From Callipepla californica brunnescens (Eukaryota; Chordata; Aves; Galliformes; Odontophoridae), in the NCBI GenBank assembly GCA_023055505.1, contig JALIRH010000004.1:37143502-37207501 (forward strand): a stretch of DNA of 64,000 bases. Direction: 5' to 3'. The translations under genes were made by a program, and so were the position numbers. The notes beneath the pieces were generated by a model. The model saw only the letters and a program-made list of their open reading frames with translations, was not told the DNA's origin and did not search any database. Positions 52,890-64,000 of the stretch are shown here, in pieces (within the stretch, counting starts at the first letter, position 1; each line of letters opens with the position of its first letter).

Positions 52890-53438
52890 GGTCATTGCAA
52901 AATTAACGTCTTCTACTTATTTCCATTAAAACTACAACAGATACAAAGAGTACAAGCACACTATTTGATGGAGCAAATTCTCAGCTTCAAAAGATCAATT
53001 TTCAACACAATCCACCATGACCTATGTATTTTAACCAGTCATGAACAAGAGTCTGACACTACACTCATAAAAATCTGCACCAGTGAAGGTGACCCACTAT
53101 CACTGACACCACTGCTTAAACGCACCATCAACCACCCCACTGTGCTCACATCCACTGTTTGGTCTCCATCAACACTCTGCAAGCACTGATGAATGTCAGT
53201 GGGTGCAATCGTTCCCTCATGGAGGAACTGAATGCCACGCATTTGCTTTATATGCACTTTCATGTCAGTTACCATTGTGTCAGTGCCCCTCTGCTGCCTT
53301 CTGTCACACAGCAACAGAACGGAACAGAATATTGGTGGGAAGGTTCAGCCTCCACTGCCACAAGACCAACATCTCCCTCTGACATTGTGGGACAACATAA
53401 TAAAATAGGAGGCATTACTTTCAAAGCAGCCCTCATGC
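52890..53438 (-). mobile_element. Mariner-type DNA transposon, internally deleted copy 2 with both ends
   Basis: This is the most complete copy. The right terminal repeat contains AGGAGGCATTACTTTC, and the left contains the degraded inverse at about 52896-52918. The minus-strand frame at 53314-53039 reads IQFLHEGTIAPTDIHQCLQS, then VDGDQTVDVSTVGWLMVRLS SG, a mariner transposase helix-turn-helix. It then breaks, and after about 60 bases the element's other end begins (AAAACTACAACAGATACAAA on the plus strand). The catalytic domain is absent, so the copy is about 550 bases against roughly 1.2-1.3 kb for a full mariner: a non-autonomous derivative. Confidence 0.85.
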
Positions 53439-55928
53439 AATAAACCAAAAAGAATTTCTGCTAAGTGAATTTTTGTTCACTTATGTAAATATTATTCAAA
53501 AATGTATAAGGTAAAAAAAAAAAAATAACACTGACTGTGCATCAAAAGTACTTCACTTTGATATTTTCAGATGTTTACATCTCCTAATTAATTATTCTCA
53601 TTTTTCTCCCAGCTCAGCAACTAGATTCACCATCTGTTTCAATATAAACCAACATGTATTGGTAGCAGAGCTGGATAACGTTAACTGCCCCAAAAGCTAC
53701 CTTGATAGAAACAGATGGAATCATACATGCATAAGCTTTAAATGTGCAGTTGCTGAAATTATACTGTTTCTATAAAAAGGGAGATTTTTGTATTTTTTTA
53801 AAGAAAACTAGGCCAGCTAGCTAGACTATTTCAGTAAAGGATGTGTTACTATATATTTTAAACACTGACTAAACTATCATGAAACCTGCATGCATCACGT
53901 GAAGTGCTCCTATTTTAGCAGTATGGTATTCAGCAAGCAAAGATACACATCAAGATATAAAAATACGACTACATGCTGTAGGCAGGGATATGAAGAAAAC
54001 AGCAGATTCCTTGATTTACAGGTATCAGAGATTTAGATGAAATCCTACTTAATTACTAAATATACTAAGTAGATATTTTATATAATCAATTATTCTACAC
54101 TAGCTAAATTTTATTTTCATTAAACTGTATTTATGTATATAAAAGAAATACTGTTGGTAGAAGTACTAAAGAAGAACCTTCTTTCACCACTAACTCATTC
54201 AAGTTCTTTCAACACACACAACACCAACACGTGCACTATCTCAGAAAGAGAGGCAACATATTTATATTCAATATTCTTATAGTAAAATGGTTGCTACTTA
54301 CCAGCCCATGGATCTAAGCTATCTCCACTACTTAAAAATGCTATGTTGAAAAAGTCACTGAATTAAGTGTTTGCTTAACTTCACAAAACCTACATTCCTT
54401 GCTCTCTTAGGAGACTTACATAGATGAATTAATTACAAAACAAACAAACAAAATCAGAGAATTTACAATGAAATTCTTCCCTTCTTTGGTAAAATTTTCC
54501 ACCAGAGAAATTAGTTCTATGGTTTTCTTTCTGGTACAGAGATATCACTGTAATAGGCAAGAGAGGTAGCAGGAAAGAAGAAAAACAAGATTACGTTTCC
54601 AAATCAAGAATCTGGTTACAGTCAGGGATTACAAGTTTTAATTGGTACTTCACTTTTTTTTCTTCAGTAAGAACATTTCAATAAATTGTTCTCTTCTACA
54701 GCAATCCACAGACAGTCACTTTATGCTCTGTGGATAAATGTTCTGGTACAACTGCACCCCCTAACCCGGTAAGACAATTTAACACAGAAGCTAACGCATC
54801 CGAAATAATACCATCTTAAATGAGCAAACTTTCTCTTTAACCTTACACTCTCTCATCAGAAATAACCTAAGAAAAATAAAGAATATGAGAACAAAGATCA
54901 CCACACTACATCAGACCATTGGTTATACCCAGATTTTGAGAGTTATCAAGTATAAGATACTTCTGGAAAAAATGCTATTACTTGCCCATAGTCCTAAGTA
55001 CTGAACTAAGGCATTCACAGAGGAACACTCTTCCCAGAGATCTTTGCTATATGGATGCCATACACTCTCAAGAGTTCATATTTTGCTTCTGTCACTTTAA
55101 AAACCATCAATTTAATGTAACTTTCTGTAACTTTGCTCTGCACATAAATGCTTACGCCTTTTTAAAATACTATTGGGATTTATATGAACGTTTAGTGTTG
55201 GGTTTTATGTAAAAGTTTAGTGTTCATATAATCCTTATTGCATTTTTTTCAGATGGTGTTTCTTCTTTCACTATGATGTAAGTATTAGTTTGTAATTTGT
55301 TGCTTTTTCACCATCTCGTTTCCTTCAGTCGTGTACATTCTTAATCCTCTCTCATCCAAGCTGATTCCAATTTTTCAAATTCCTCTCACATCCAAGTTTA
55401 CCCTTACCTGTAAAAAATTTTGCCCATCTCTAGCATTTTTTCCATTGAAAACAAAGCCCTCTCAAGTCAGGAGGTAGAATTTAGGTGGCCTAACCTGTCA
55501 TCTAAGTGTACTCTTTAGTTTAACTAGTTAGCTTGTTTTCTTCTCACCACACTGGAGAGAGGGACAGTTCCTAAAGCAAGGCATACCATCCTATTACAAG
55601 TATCTAATACAGGTGGGATGCATCATCTCCTGTTAGAAATGCTTTGAAGATGAGGCTATCAGTTTCCAATGATTCATAGAGTGTAAGCATGAGAAAGGAA
55701 TACCAGCAGTTTACACCACTATATTACAAATACTCCAATATTGCTTTTATATTTCTCCCTTTATTTCCAAACACTATTTCCATATGTTTCTGACTGTTGT
55801 TAATATGAGCTGAGATGTTCATTGATATGGCCATGGCAGTATTCAGTACTTCCTTGAGTAGTCGCTGAGTTAAATTAGAACTCAGAACGAACATGCAAAC
55901 CATTCCTTGGATACATATAGGAGACACT
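53439..55928 (-). other. Presumed intron, between mariner copies 2 and 3
   Basis: AT-rich sequence with an A run at about 53513. No exon or repeat family was recognised. Confidence 0.5.
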
Positions 55929-56106
55929 CTGAAAGCACTGCCTCGTATTTATTTTTATAGAATCTACAACAGATACAAAGAGAACAAAAAAATAATTTGA
56001 TTGAGCAAATTCCCAGCAACTATTTTTCAACATGCATTTTTGCCAGTGATGAACAAGAATCTGCATGCCACGATTGGAAAAATCTGCACCAGTGGAGGTG
56101 ACACTT
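55929..56106 (-). mobile_element. Mariner-type DNA transposon remnant, copy 3 (spans the internal junction)
   Basis: From the left: a degraded terminal repeat (GCACTGCCTCGTATTTATTT), CTACAACAGATACAAAGAGA, TTGAGCAAATTCCCAGC, TTTTTCAACATGC, then directly TGATGAACAAGAATCTGCAT and AAAATCTGCACCAGTGGAGG. Sequences from the far left end and from the transposase start are adjacent, as in copy 2. The right half with its terminal repeat is missing. Confidence 0.78.
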
Positions 56107-57235
56107 TATACCCATAAATACTAAGGAAATGAATGAGATTCTCTTATTTAGCAGAGTAGGTGATTTTAAAAGACCATGGGGAAAAACAGACAATCAACCT
56201 TCAATGGCAAATGAGTATGTTACAAAAATCAGAAGCTTTTCTACCAAATGGTATTATTACTTTACATGTAAATTTACATATAATTACTCTCTTAGAATTC
56301 TATTTTCTGACAAAAAAAATTCTCTACGATCAGGTGCAACTGTTTATTTTACTCTGAAATACTGCAAACTGTCAACTGCTCTACAAACAAAAAAAAGACA
56401 AATGAAAAGAGACTAGTAAGTAATGTCTTTCACAGTTTAGATATAAATAGTACAGCCTTTTCCACAAAAGCTTGCAGTTGCTCTGCAAATAAGCAACATT
56501 TCTTTTTCTCAAAGGAAATCATACACAATTGCGAAGGCACTGCATAAACAGCAGGATGCTTTGTTCCACTTAATATACTGATATATGAATTTAATAACCA
56601 ATCATAGACAGAATCAGAAAGAAGAAATATGTGTGGCAGACAGATGGACTAGTCTAGAATTTAAGGTCTGTCTGCAGTTACTGAACCAGTCAAGACATTT
56701 CATTCACTCCATGCTTCAATTTTCCTGTTTACAACATAAAGAGAAGCTTCTCTTCGCCACCCAAGAGCTTCTGATTTTACAGTTTAAAAGTGGTTATAAG
56801 GCACTCAGATCCTAGTCTGATATGTAAAAGTTCCTAACATATTTACTACACTCACTGCTAATAATTCATAATTTTGTTACGATATCCAACAGAAGACCTT
56901 TGCCAACAAAGATAAATTCACAGCTGCTCTGCAGTTTACACATAAGCTAGTCTCAGTTCTTTTTCTTTCTTTCTTCATTACCCGCGCTACTTCTCAATTT
57001 TCACTCTTCTTTTCCCGTTTCTCACATTGCAGCTGTTGTAAAAAAAGTTATGTAAGGAATTTGTATTTTGGTTCAAAATATGACAAGCCTAAGTCAATCT
57101 CCCCTCTTCTGGTTAAGAAACATAAAGATATTTCCCTTGAACTGAGGAACTTTGTAGTTCCTGATAGTTCAAAGTGTTGAAAAGTAATTAATTAGTGACA
57201 GAAAAAGAATTACTGGATTCAAGTCACACCAGGAG
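56107..57235 (-). other. Presumed intron, nothing recognised
   Basis: Plus-strand frames at 56129-56416 and 56585-56815 show no known motif and lie in AT-rich DNA. Confidence 0.5.
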
Positions 57236-57457
57236 ATTCAAGTTGGATATTAGGAATAATTCATTCTCTGAATATGCATTCTTAAGTTAGGCATTGGAAT
57301 AGGTTGCCAAGGGGAGTGGTGGAGTCGCCATTCATGGAGATGTTTAAGGCAAGGGTTTATGCAGCACATAGTGACACAGTTTAGTGGGGAAATGCTTGGG
57401 GTAAGTGAATGGTTGGATTAAATGATCTTTTCCAACCTTAATTATTCTAAGATTCCG
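57236..57457 (+). mobile_element. CR1 LINE, 3' end
   Basis: Landmarks are AAGTTGGATATTAGGAATAA, GGAATAGGTTGCCAAGGGGA, GTGGTGGAGTCGCCATT, CATGGAGATGTTTAAGGC, AGTTTAGTGGGGAAATGC, TGGTTGGATTAAATGATC and a final ATTATTCTAAGATTCC. Only the last 220 bases of the element are kept. Confidence 0.9.
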
Positions 57458-57556
57458 GTCGAAATCTGAAAAGTGATTGGACAACTTGAAGGAAAAGTTC
57501 AACCATTTTGTGCATTACTCTGTAAAGTTGAGTAGAAGAGATTTTTAAATACACAG

Positions 57557-57702
57557 ATTAGTCCAAAAGTAATGCCTCCTATTTATTTCCATAGAAACTG
57601 CTATAGACACAAAGAGTACAGAAACACTATTTAACAGAGCAAATTCTTAGCTAAAAACCACCATTTTCTAACACAGTTACCTCCATTAGCTATGCATTTC
57701 CA
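57557..57702 (-). mobile_element. Mariner-type DNA transposon remnant, copy 4 (left end)
   Basis: The best-preserved left terminal repeat, CCAAAAGTAATGCCTCCTAT, is followed by TTATTTCCATAGAAACTGCT, CAAAGAGTACAGAAACACTA and CATTAGCTATGCATTTCC. It ends at about 57702, before the transposase start seen in copies 2 and 3. It lies 100 bases downstream of a CR1 copy. Confidence 0.82.
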
Positions 57703-60700
57703 TTACTCTCTTATCAGCTCTCATAGATCTGTCCTTGAAATGAAAGAAACACTGCTAACTTGAAGTACTTCCTACTAATACTAGTTCTGCCTCACCTGGT
57801 CTCATTTTCTGTCTCAATAACCAGTATTAGTTTTATTTCAGCATTAAAAATGAGGGAAAAAATGACATTCTGAATACCTTGGGCAAGCTGCCTAAGGACA
57901 GAGAAGAACCTGCTCACTATTATTTTCTGTGACAAAATAGGAGATATTTAGAAAAGCAATTACAATGCAGCTTCCATGTATCCTGATTTCTCTTCATTCC
58001 TGATCAGATGCTAAAAAGGTAGAAAAAATGGCATGACTGCTCAATTCTCTTATTCGGAATAGTAAGAGATGTTTGTGAAGGGAATTTCAGGACTCTTACT
58101 GTAGGAATAAGAATAGTTGCTCATCTCTTTCCAAATGAACAGACAGTATCTTAATTTGGAGCTCAGAAATCCAGCTTCTGTAAGACACAGAACATTTTAG
58201 GTTCAAAGTCAGTTATTAAAAAACTAATGTAATGCTTTCACAAATGAGACACTCTAATACCTGAAAAAAACAGGTATAAGGCAGATAAATGAATAAATCA
58301 AGCAAGACTTTAGGCATAACATTCTTCAAATTTTGCATCTTTTAAGCTAATTATTTTTAGGGGAAACAATCCCCTAAACATAATACTGCAATTTATATAG
58401 CAGTACAATAAAAAAAGTTTTAACAAAAGCAGGTATTTTGAAAAATAAAAATAGCACATACTAGTTTCACATTTGGATGCTACCAAATTTATTGCATCAC
58501 AGCAGCTTAGGTGCTCTTAGTAACACTGAAAATCAGTGAGAAATAATGGTCTAAATGTTAAAAAATCAATAACATTTGACTTATTCTACTCTTGCTAGAG
58601 CTGGTGGAGACACTAATACACAACTTCTATAAATAATTACATTCACATTCTTATTTTATCATAATCTGACAACAGAAATGGGATTTTGGAAGGAAAAAAT
58701 CTTTGCTGACCATCATTCTCCAAAAGTAATTTTCCTCTTTTCATCTGACCAGTTTTATCCATTTGCACAGAACACAGTGCATTTGGTGTTTTAGAAATTA
58801 CACTTTCAATCATCAGCAATGCAATGGAACAAAATATTAAAGTTAAGTGCTGAAAAGTGCATAGCGGTCTTTGAAGTCTGGTGAGTAATTATGCAAGACA
58901 AGCACCATACATTTGTTTTAAGTGGTATTTACCCTCCTTACATCCAACTATTTTCCTGTTATAGAGGAAAGTCATGTTTTTAATTTGTAGATTCTTACAT
59001 TTTTACTATGCGAATCAACGAAGCAATAAATTTGTTTGTAATGAAGGAATATTGCTGCACATTGAAATTTCAATAATAGTAGCATCACAGCACAGATTTA
59101 ACCTGATAACTATGAAAAAACAACATAGCCAAATTCATATACACTCTTACATCCACAAAGAAAACACAGTTCTGATAGGTACAAAATACTATTACTCCTA
59201 AATATGATTTTCCTGATTAGTAGATTGTTCACAGATTGTAAGTTTACCATATTTTCCAATAGATTCCTCAATTCTGTGCAGCTAAGATTTTGTTTTAATA
59301 ATCATTTATGTATTTTTCTTTTTTGTTATGAACTGTTTTAGAAAAAGTAAATCTTTCTCATGTACAAATGGACCAGAAAGAAGATATGTAAATCAAGAAA
59401 AAAGAAATCATTGTCATATCTCAACACAGCGTGAACCTACTTGCTTCTCTTCTGTTAACTCAGGGGTGTCTACAACCTAATCTCCTGCTATCATTCTTTT
59501 TTATTTTTTTATTTTCAGCTGAAACTCTAAATTCATATTCAGCATTCCAGACTACTTTACTTATCTTCTACTGCTTAAATCTTCAATGCTAGTAAAGAAA
59601 ATAATCTCCTATACTACTTCTCTTTCTTACTACTCCTTCCTGAATTCCTAGCAAAATCAAGAGGTTTTGAGGAATAGTAGCATCTCTATCCCCTTTCTTC
59701 TCTCATCTAGTTGAAAACATATTAGAAAAACTGGCATTAAATCACTAATATGCTAGTTGGAATAAAAATAATCAAATCATGAACATTTTGGATGTACAGC
59801 AACAATTTTAGGATATGAAAAGATGCCAGAATTTACACGTATTGTTATGGATACCATTCAAATTGCTTACAGGAGCAACAAATACTGGTACTTCCATATT
59901 GGAAGAATCTTACAAAGAATAATTTTAAAGCAATTCTAATACTGGGAAAATTAACAGTTCCTAATGCCAATTGCAGCAATCATTAACACACACTGACCAC
60001 TTTCTACATTCCATTATATATCTGTCTGAGCAAGAATGGAGCTGTTATTTCAGCCTAGAACATAATGCTGTACCAGAACAGAGGTTTATAATATTCACGA
60101 ATAGTATTGTGAAGAAGATTGAAGAGAGACTGAGATCAGAACTGAGACTTGAAACCGGGACGAATAAGGAATCACGTATTTACAATGTTCAGACAGCCAA
60201 CTGAAAAAATCAAGTCATTCAGCCTTTGGGCCTCACTGCTAAGAAGAGTATCTGAATTCTAACTGATTTGATATTATAATATCAAATATATTAATATTTT
60301 GAGCAAGTGATTTGGCTTGTCATCTGTTGCTCTGTCTGCTTACCTCTTTGGACACGCTATTCAGAAAGCTCATACTGGGAAACACAGTGCAAACATTAAA
60401 AGGAGAGCAAAGAGGTAAATACTTGGAATTAAATAACAATAGCATTCAAATAAAAAATTAGACTGAAAAGGAAGGTCAAAATACAGTACTGTTGTGTCTC
60501 AAAGTAGGCTTTCTGGAACATTTCCACTACTTCGCTTAACGATTATGTAAAACCATTTTCAAAAGCGAATTAAGAGCACTGTGGGAATACAATTTTTCTT
60601 ACTATATCAAAGCTTTAACTAGTGAAAAGAATATAGAGCGTTTCTTAAAGATTCAAAAACATAACTGTGTTTCAAATGAGTTTCCGCATGACAGCAATGA

Positions 60701-61113
60701 AATTGTTCTTTTTCCTGATGGTGTCTCAAAAATCTAAAATTCAACCGATCACAGGAAGATCATTAATAGTTTCATGGGATTAAAACTTAAATAGGTTGCT
60801 ATAACCACACAGTCTCTCTTTGTGAATGAGATTTCACAGTTTCCAATCAATAATACCTCCAATAATGTAAATTATTCAGTTCTTCTTTACAACTAGTCAA
60901 TTTTTTTTTAACTAAGATACAGATAAAACTGCTTTATTTTCATCAACGTTTGAACAAGTAAGAGCTGCTTTCTATAGGATAGGTATATATATATTCATTA
61001 AATGCTTTAATGAGCTGGCTTAGATAAATGGATGAAAGGCAACAGCTTTGATCACATACTATTTCACTCTTGGAAACCTCCTCCTTTGCTCTAACTTTGA
61101 ATTATACAGTCAC
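57703..61113 (-). other. Presumed intron, nothing recognised
   Basis: AT-rich sequence without a recognisable exon, including no further EF-hand exon on the minus strand. Confidence 0.5.
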
Positions 61114-61140
61114 GGAGTATCAGTGCATGACTGATACTCC
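61114..61140. repeat. Perfect 10-base inverted repeat with 7-base loop
   Basis: GGAGTATCAG, loop TGCATGA, CTGATACTCC. It lies at the 5' border of the CR1 copy that follows. Confidence 0.85.
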
Positions 61141-61510
61141 ATATGAGGAAAGGCTGAGTAACCTGAGTTTATTCAGCATGGGGAAAAGAAGACTGAGGTG
61201 GATCCAACAAATATTTATAAATATATAATGGGAGGGGAGAGGCAAAACGATGAGACCAGGCTCTTCTTCATGGTGTGTACCAACAGGACAAAGAGTAATG
61301 GCCTTAAACTCAAACATAGGAACTTCCATAATAACTTCTTTACATTAAAGTTGACAGAGCACTGGTAGAGGTTGTGGAGTCTCCTTCTGTGGAGATATTC
61401 AAGATTGAGCTGGTCTCTTACCTGTGCAACCTATTGTAGGGTACCTGCTTTAGCAGGGGAGTTGGACTCTATGATCTCTTGAGGTCCCTTCCAACTCCTG
61501 CGATTTCATA
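61124..61510 (+). mobile_element. CR1 LINE, 3' part with end of ORF2
   Basis: Text runs GAGGAAAGGCTGAGTAACCT, GAGACCAGGCTCTTCTTCAT, TACCAACAGGACAAAGAGTA, AGAGCACTGGTAGAGGTTG, GGAGATATTCAAGATTGAGC, TTACCTGTGCAACC, ACCTGCTTTAGCAGGGGAGT and TGATCTCTTGAGGTCCCTTC. The same subfamily features (ACCTGCTTTAGCAGG and the CTTGAGGTCCC ending) occur in the copy at 17680-18030, so these two are close relatives. The start abuts a perfect 10-base inverted repeat. Confidence 0.92.
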
Positions 61511-64000
61511 CTACTGATGAATGAAATATTTGCACAACATCAAAATATCACATGAAGTACAAAACTAAAGAGTCAGTAGGCTCATTCATGTGACTGTTTT
61601 GTGACAAAGAGAAAAGAGGGTCTTGATCTATAAAAAACCTCTCCTGAAACACATCCTGTGAAATGCAGCATTACCATTCTGTGGAAGCGCCTAAATGACA
61701 CATCTCAAATCTTCCTGGATCTCAGCTGCATTAAGCCTCTCTCTTAATTTTACCTCTCTGAAGAAATCAGAATTCTGGTGACCCCATCCACACACCTCTA
61801 TACCATACTTAAGGCAATGGAAAAAAAATCTGACTTTTGCCCAAGCCTGAACAAACCATACAGAGTAAGAAACTTCCAGAAATGGATTGCTTCGTATCAT
61901 TCAAAAGACCTCAGCCTCCTATATCTGAGGAATCTAAAGTTAACAGCTAGCTATAAAAATACTGTTCTCTTTTCATATACAATTTTCATATTTCACATCC
62001 ACAGTCTTTATAAACCACATAGAAATGAGACAACAAAAAAATCATACAAAAAAAGCATCATACAAATCAATCTGTCCAGTGCTCAACATCAAAACATCCT
62101 AGTTGGTGAAAAATGAGCAAGTCATCAGACTAGATTCTGGCTGCACTTGGAATGTTGCTTACAAAACTCCATTTCTCCTCACCAGTCTTATATACCTAAA
62201 GCCAAAGAGGCAAAGTCCGTGAGAAAAACGCGAATGTCACCACTGATTTCATTCAGCACAGAAGGGCACTTCTTGCTTTATGTTTCTCATATGGTAAACT
62301 GAAGTGAAAGTTAATTATTTTGCCCGATTAACAATGAAAATGGAATAAACCATAAATACAAGAAAAAGTTTAAAGTTGTAAAAAACTACCAAAGATTTGG
62401 CACAGTTCCAGATCATCCTAAGAATGGAGATAAATATGTACAAAGCAAACACACACAAAGAAAATGATTCCTAGAATAGCAGAAACTCACTAATCAAAAG
62501 ATTTGCATAATAATCATCCATCTGTATGAAGCACCATATGGCAAACAAGACTATAATTTCACAAAATATGCTTTCTAGGAGAAACATGTTGCTTGTGTTT
62601 TCAACTAAGAAAAAAAAAACCCTCGTCATAAAATGGCTGATACACTCAAGCAAGGGGAAACTTCTGATATAGATACGAGGAAGGCAATGAAGGCAGAGTA
62701 CTGTGATAATCACACAGCTGAAAAATGTATTTCAAGTGCATAAAAGAGTATGTAACAAAACAGTTTAGAGAAGAAAAGCAGTGGGCTACTGGTAATGATT
62801 TACATGTTCAAATATTCATAAGATTTATTACATAATTTCAAGTTTCCAACAAATCAAAAACCAAATTCTAGCCTAGCTTTCAAGAGCTACATCTGTAAAA
62901 GGTAACGCTTCTGTATTGTTTTGAAATAACAGAAATGATCAAAATTACATGAAGGTATAAGATCCAGAACTCTTCTGTTTATGTATGTTATGAGAACATA
63001 ATCTTAACGTGAGAGAAAACCAGCTTTTGATTATTTATAAGATAAAGTGGATCACACACAATTTCTTCCTGACCTCCCTGATAAAACTTAGAACAGTTAT
63101 TTTAAGAAAATAATCAAACTGTAATAGAACTGTATAAACTATGCTCCAGTTCATCTCTGTAATATTTAAATAGAGGGATCTCCATCAGAAACATGAATTC
63201 ACTGATTTTATAGTAAACAATCATTTCAGAAAAGCAACTTCATTCAATAAAGAAGTCAGGAATGTTGTAGAACTGCATGCACACTCGGAGGTTGCAATAA
63301 ACCAGCTAGTATCTTGTTTCAACCACTGCTGAGGAAGCTTTTTAGGAAATGTATTTAATTAGACTATGCTTGCCATTATGGTTTTTAAATAAATCACTCG
63401 ACTTTCTAAAATCCAGTGGCACAGAGAAATGTCAAATCAAAGGAAAAACAACCTGTGTCTTATTGCTGAATGGGTCTGTTTTGTAGACGTCTTTTTATAA
63501 ATATACTAAGTTTGCTGAGGAGTTCCAGTCTTTGAAGAGAACAGTGTGGAAATTTAAATAAATAGTCATATATTCTTAGCTCTTTGGATCTAGCTACATC
63601 AGCAGGAGGCCATTCAGTCAGAAGACACAGTAAAAGATGGGACTGATTTTCACAGAATACACAGAATACACTGAATAAGTATCTTAAACAACACGTGGGA
63701 AAAAGACAAACAGAAAAGGGATGGGGCCAAAGATGGGAGAAAGTATACCAACTGATTGGAACTAAGAGTAGGAATATATAGAATTTGTTTATTAATCTAG
63801 CCTTATGTAAGTCAATGTCTAACTGGAACTTTCATCACAAGGAAGTACTTTATGAAATGTCATCTCAAATTTCGGTAAATAAAAGTCCAGAAAACCCTGA
63901 GAGATTTTGTTTAGGACACAATGCTTTTGACCTCCATTCTGACCTCTTTCTATCCTTCATTTAATAACTCAAGAAAGTGTTTCTTGAACGAAAGACCTTG
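61511..64000 (-). other. Presumed intron, nothing recognised
   Basis: A plus-strand frame at 61778-62116 and a minus-strand frame at 61691-61900 overlap and neither shows a known domain. No repeat was recognised to the window end. Confidence 0.5.

Noticed and set aside
52743..53189. 148-codon plus-strand frame
   Set aside because: Antisense across the deleted mariner copy 2.

Overview
This is vertebrate, most likely galliform bird (chicken-type), genomic DNA. The evidence is CR1 LINE fragments with the avian 3' end (ATTCTATG-like tails and the motif family NRLPREVVE), several short mariner elements of the type seen in chicken, and long stretches without coding sequence. No bacterial-style gene, operon, tRNA, rRNA or CRISPR array is present. 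Nearly all open frames are chance frames or fall inside repeats.

The one convincing gene piece is a terminal coding exon on the minus strand at 36436-36535. It encodes a canonical EF-hand loop followed by a stop codon, with a strong splice acceptor upstream. From remembered family sequence it matches the C-terminus of EFCAB11, whose vertebrate neighbours are FOXN3 and TDP1. If that is right, positions above 36536 are the last intron(s) of EFCAB11, and positions below about 36350 are the intergenic stretch on the side where FOXN3 is expected. No other EFCAB11 exon was recognised up to 64000, so the last intron would exceed about 27 kb.

Layout. 1-29 kb: moderately GC-rich non-coding DNA with CR1 copies at about 12.8, 17.7, 24.4 (old, minus) and 26.6 kb. 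29.1-29.5 kb: a 350-base purine-only (GA)n tract. 29.5-36.3 kb: AT-richer non-coding DNA. 36.4 kb: the EF-hand exon and a short 3' UTR. 37.4-38.6 kb: an eroded CR1 that still shows the ADD reverse-transcriptase motif. 39.1-40.7 kb: two CR1 pieces in opposite orientation that look like complementary parts of one element. 44.2-44.65 kb: an unassigned pair of minus-strand coding-like segments with splice-like borders. 47.7-48.06 kb: an L2/L3-like LINE remnant. 50-57.7 kb: four remnants of one internally deleted mariner family, all in the same orientation. 57.2 and 61.1 kb: two more CR1 copies.

The window holds no obvious new multi-gene system. The most interesting items are the split CR1 pair (possible local inversion), the mariner cluster with a shared internal junction, the unassigned 44.2-44.65 kb segment, and a CR1 that joins an early reverse-transcriptase motif directly to the element's 3' end.
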